This document shows, in pieces, positions 61,748 through 64,000 of a stretch of 64,000 nucleotides of DNA (position 1 is its first letter; each line of letters begins with the position of its first letter). This stretch comes from Firm-04 sp045628085 (GTDB taxonomy: Bacteria; Bacillota; Clostridia; Oscillospirales; Ruminococcaceae). Under the pieces are notes generated by a model that searched no databases, was not told where the DNA came from, and worked only from the letters and a program-made list of their open reading frames with translations. Made by a program: the position numbers and the translations under genes. The DNA lies in assembly GCA_045628085.1 (NCBI GenBank), contig JAZQOZ010000147.1, forward strand, positions 1 through 64,000. The letters run 5' to 3'.

Positions 61748-61776
61748 AGTATAACGGATACCGCCGCAAAAATCAA
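61748..61776 (-). promoter_or_regulatory. Promoter of the candidate small RNA
   Basis: Minus strand TTGATT (61776-61771), 17 bp, TATACT (61753-61748). Confidence 0.6.
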
Positions 61777-61890
61777 TAGCAATCCATAATCTGTCAACGA
61801 AATCCCCCTGAATTGAGAGGAAGTTGTCACCCTTTTGCAACTTTTCCCGTAAGTTGTAACAAATCTATGATAAACGGGAGGCGTAAGCCT

Positions 61891-62823
61891 ATGATCCACA
61901 TTTATAAAACCATTGACGGAAAGCTCTGTCAGCTTGAAAATGTCGAGGCAGGATGCTGGATTTCCTGCTATGAGCCGACACAGGATGAGATCCGGACACT
62001 CACCGAGACATTCGGTCTGGATACCGGCTTTGTCCGTTCATGTCTGGACGAGGAAGAATCTTCCCGTATCGAACGCGAGGACGGTCAGACACTGATCATC
62101 GTTGACACCGCCGTTGCCGAAAAACTTGAAAAAAGCGATACGTTCCAGTTCTATACCGTTCCGCTTGGCATCATCAATACGGCTGACTGCGTGTTCACGA
62201 TCTCTCTGCGCCGCAATCAGGTTCTCGGCGCAATGGCTGACGGCAAGATATCCAATATCCAGACACAGTTCCGGACACGGTTTATCCTGCAAATCCTCAT
62301 GCAGATCTCCGCAGGCTTCGTCTTTTACCTCAAACAGATCGACAAGATTTCCTATTCAATGGAACAAGGGCTGAGCGGTGCGATGAAGAATCAGGAGATC
62401 GTTCAGCTGATGGGACTGGAGAAATCTCTCGTTTACTTTACCACATCCCTGAAAGCCAATCTCGTCACGATCGAGAAGATCCAGCGCGGCAGAGCGCTTA
62501 AACTCTATCCCGAAGATGAAGACCTCATGGATGATGTCGGCATTGAGTTCCGGCAGGCAGTCGAGATGGCGACGATCTACAGCGGTGTTATTTCCGCTAT
62601 GATGGATGCATTTTCCTATGTCATTGCCAATAATCAGAATACTGTTATGTGGCGCTTGACAGTCATCACCGTTATCATTGAAATTCCGAATATTATCTTC
62701 GCATTCTACGGCATCAACACCGATACGCTGCCGCTGAAAAGCAGTTGGGTTTATTCGATCATCATTACGCTGATCCTGACCTCGATCGTAGCATTCTTCC
62801 TGCTGCGAAAAAAGAAATTCTGA
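61891..62823 (+). CDS. CorA-like divalent metal transporter
   Basis: 310 residues: a large cytoplasmic N-terminal domain and two C-terminal membrane helices with the pore signature YGINTDTLP and a basic tail LLRKKKF. The usual CorA GMN tripeptide is GIN here, a variant that may alter selectivity. ATG 61891 follows GGGAGGCG. Upstream (61820-61870) lie an AAGTTG/CAACTT stem and another GTTGTAAC word of unknown meaning; no M-box riboswitch pattern is seen. Confidence 0.9.
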   Translation: MIHIYKTIDGKLCQLENVEAGCWISCYEPTQDEIRTLTETFGLDTGFVRSCLDEEESSRIEREDGQTLIIVDTAVAEKLEKSDTFQFYTVPLGIINTADCVFTISLRRNQVLGAMADGKISNIQTQFRTRFILQILMQISAGFVFYLKQIDKISYSMEQGLSGAMKNQEIVQLMGLEKSLVYFTTSLKANLVTIEKIQRGRALKLYPEDEDLMDDVGIEFRQAVEMATIYSGVISAMMDAFSYVIANNQNTVMWRLTVITVIIEIPNIIFAFYGINTDTLPLKSSWVYSIIITLILTSIVAFFLLRKKKF

Positions 62824-62826
62824 TAA

Positions 62827-62866
62827 AAACGGACACGCTGCATCTTCACAGCGTGTCCGTTTGGTT
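62827..62866. terminator. Terminator between the CorA-like gene and thrS
   Basis: 14-bp perfect stem AAACGGACACGCTG (62827-62840) / CAGCGTGTCCGTTT (62849-62862), followed on the plus strand by GGTTTTATTT. Convergent genes end on both sides; the minus-strand T run is TTTTTATCA. Confidence 0.9.
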
Positions 62867-64000
62867 TTATTTCGCTTTCGTAATAACCTCAGTGTTCAGC
62901 TTTGTGAATACATCATCCAGCTTCAGGCAGCCGAGTTCGCCCTCTTTACGGGAACGAACCGTCACGCCGTTCTCCTTGACCTCATTGTCACCGATGATAA
63001 GCATATACGGAATGCGGTCAAAACGTGCATTCTTGATCTTTGTTCCGATGTTTCTGTCCTCGGTATCGACCGTTACACGCATTCCGGCAGCAGTCAGCCT
63101 GTCCGCAAATGCCTTTGCGTATGCAGCGTGTTCATCACCGATCGGCAGCAGACGAACCTGCTCCGGTGCAAGCCACAGCGGCAGAACACCAGCATATTTT
63201 TCAAGCATATATGCAAGTGTACGCTCAAAGCAGCCGAGCGATGTTCTGTGAATGATATACGGCAGCTTCTTCTGACCGTCCTTATCAATATAGTACATAC
63301 CGAAACGCTCTGCAAGCAGCATATCGATCTGAATGGTAACAAGCGTATCTTCCTTGCCGAATACGTTCTTGTACTGAACATCGAGCTTCGGACCGTAGAA
63401 TGCAGCCTCGTCAATACCGACTTCATAATCCAGACCAAGATCATCGAGGATCTTTGCCATTGTCGCCTGCGCAAACTCCCACTGCTCCGCAGTACCCTCA
63501 TACTTGTTCTTCGGGTTTGCCGGATCCCACTGGGAGAAGCGGAATGTGCAGTCTTCGAGCAGTCCGACCGTATCAAGGAAATACTTTGCCATTTCAAGGC
63601 AGAACTGGAATTCTTCTTCGAGCTGATCCGGACGAAGAATGAAATGGCCCTCGGAGATCGTGAACTGACGAACACGGATCAGTCCGTGCATCTCGCCGCT
63701 GTCCTCATTGCGGAACAAAGTCGAGGTTTCAGTCAGACGCATCGGCAGTTCCTTGTAGGAACGCTGCTTATTCAGATAAACCTGATACTGGAACGGGCAG
63801 GTCATCGGACGGAGTGCAAAGCATTCCTTTTCTTCATCATAAGGATCGCCCATGACGAACATACCGTCCAGATAGTGATCCCAGTGACCGGAGATCTTGT
63901 AGAGATCACGCTTTGCGAAAAGCGGTGTCTTGGTAAGCTGACAGCCCTTGGACTGCTCATAGTCCTCAACCCAGCGCTGGAGCAGCTGAATGACTCTTGC
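62867..64000 (-). CDS. thrS: Threonyl-tRNA synthetase (5' end beyond window)
   Basis: The C-terminal 377 residues are present and the frame is open to the right edge. Class II core: ALRPMTCPFQYQVY (zinc Cys), the motif 2 region TLFRNEDSGEMHGLIRVRQFTISEGH, and motif 3 HRTSLGCFERTLAYMLEKYAG. The C-terminal anticodon-binding domain begins LPLWLAPEQVRLLPIGDEH. It charges tRNA(Thr). The N-terminal TGS and editing domains, start and any T-box leader lie outside the window. Confidence 0.97.
   Translation of the reverse strand, partial: ARVIQLLQRWVEDYEQSKGCQLTKTPLFAKRDLYKISGHWDHYLDGMFVMGDPYDEEKECFALRPMTCPFQYQVYLNKQRSYKELPMRLTETSTLFRNEDSGEMHGLIRVRQFTISEGHFILRPDQLEEEFQFCLEMAKYFLDTVGLLEDCTFRFSQWDPANPKNKYEGTAEQWEFAQATMAKILDDLGLDYEVGIDEAAFYGPKLDVQYKNVFGKEDTLVTIQIDMLLAERFGMYYIDKDGQKKLPYIIHRTSLGCFERTLAYMLEKYAGVLPLWLAPEQVRLLPIGDEHAAYAKAFADRLTAAGMRVTVDTEDRNIGTKIKNARFDRIPYMLIIGDNEVKENGVTVRSRKEGELGCLKLDDVFTKLNTEVITKAK

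Noticed and set aside
61513..61797. 94-codon minus-strand frame starting at TTG 61797 with a hydrophobic N-terminus
   Set aside because: It has an AGGGGG-like site, but it spans the small-RNA promoter and terminator, and its second half has an unnatural Cys/Phe/Arg-rich composition.
61446..61890. Insertion-sequence remnant or M-box riboswitch before the CorA-like gene
   Set aside because: No transposase fragment, no terminal repeats or target duplication, and no M-box core pattern could be found.
1..64000. tRNA, rRNA or CRISPR loci
   Set aside because: No cloverleaf-like or rRNA sequence and no regularly spaced repeats were seen on either strand.

Overview
The window looks like a chromosome segment of a plant-fibre-degrading Ruminococcus-like member of the Oscillospiraceae (Firmicutes). 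The evidence is three secreted proteins with dockerin-type calcium-binding repeats, a xylose/xylan operon, a gatCAB operon (indirect Gln/Asn-tRNA synthesis), Gram-positive signal peptides and lipobox, strong GGAGG ribosome sites, and many promoters that fit TTGACA-17-TATAAT almost perfectly. The species cannot be fixed from sequence alone. No rRNA, tRNA, CRISPR array or intact insertion sequence was seen.

Layout. 1-9.1 kb: a gene tail, a broken flavodoxin-like gene behind an intact palindrome, an ABC exporter, gatCAB (with an unusually short GatA), a MATE pump, and an ATP-grasp plus GNAT pair. 9.2-26.9 kb: one long leftward run of 17 genes, apparently a single surface-polysaccharide operon driven from a consensus promoter at about 27.0 kb. 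Its first nine genes are polysaccharide genes: two DegT aminotransferases, O-acyltransferase, EpsG-like polymerase, GT2, flippase, RmlA, RmlB and the priming sugar transferase. Its last eight form a small-molecule module: ATP-grasp, MmgE/PrpD, aldo/keto reductase, phosphonopyruvate-decarboxylase-like TPP enzyme, an unrecognised probable barrel protein, a CitE-like lyase and both subunits of an Fe-S fumarase-type hydratase. I infer that this module makes an unusual carboxylic or aldehyde-derived building block to decorate the glycan. It is the best candidate here for an undescribed system.

27-34 kb: galE, a PF14907-type nucleotidyltransferase-like gene, a TRAP-type large permease with a tiny partner protein and no binding protein, a secreted dockerin/C39-like peptidase, and an orphan gene. 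34-43 kb: a xyloside regulon with MalG, MalF and a binding lipoprotein, xylose isomerase, GH3 glycosidase and a DUF4380-like sugar-binding-fold protein, facing a divergent AraC regulator. 43-49 kb: a dockerin protein, a CNNM/CorC-like protein, and an isolated phage tail-tip/endolysin cassette. 49-56 kb: a heterodimeric ABC exporter, an ECF sigma factor with a Thr-rich membrane anti-sigma-like partner, and a dockerin protein preceded by four TGACAG boxes spaced 26-27 bp. 56-64 kb: a ribbon-helix-helix regulator/hypothetical/clpB operon, an AlaX-like editing protein, a candidate small RNA, a CorA-like transporter and the 3' part of thrS.

Gene starts were adjusted by hand to the best ribosome-binding site. 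Several are non-ATG: GTG for the nucleotidyltransferase, flippase, sigma factor and anti-sigma; TTG for the flavodoxin remnant, MalF, GH3 and the operon ATP-grasp.
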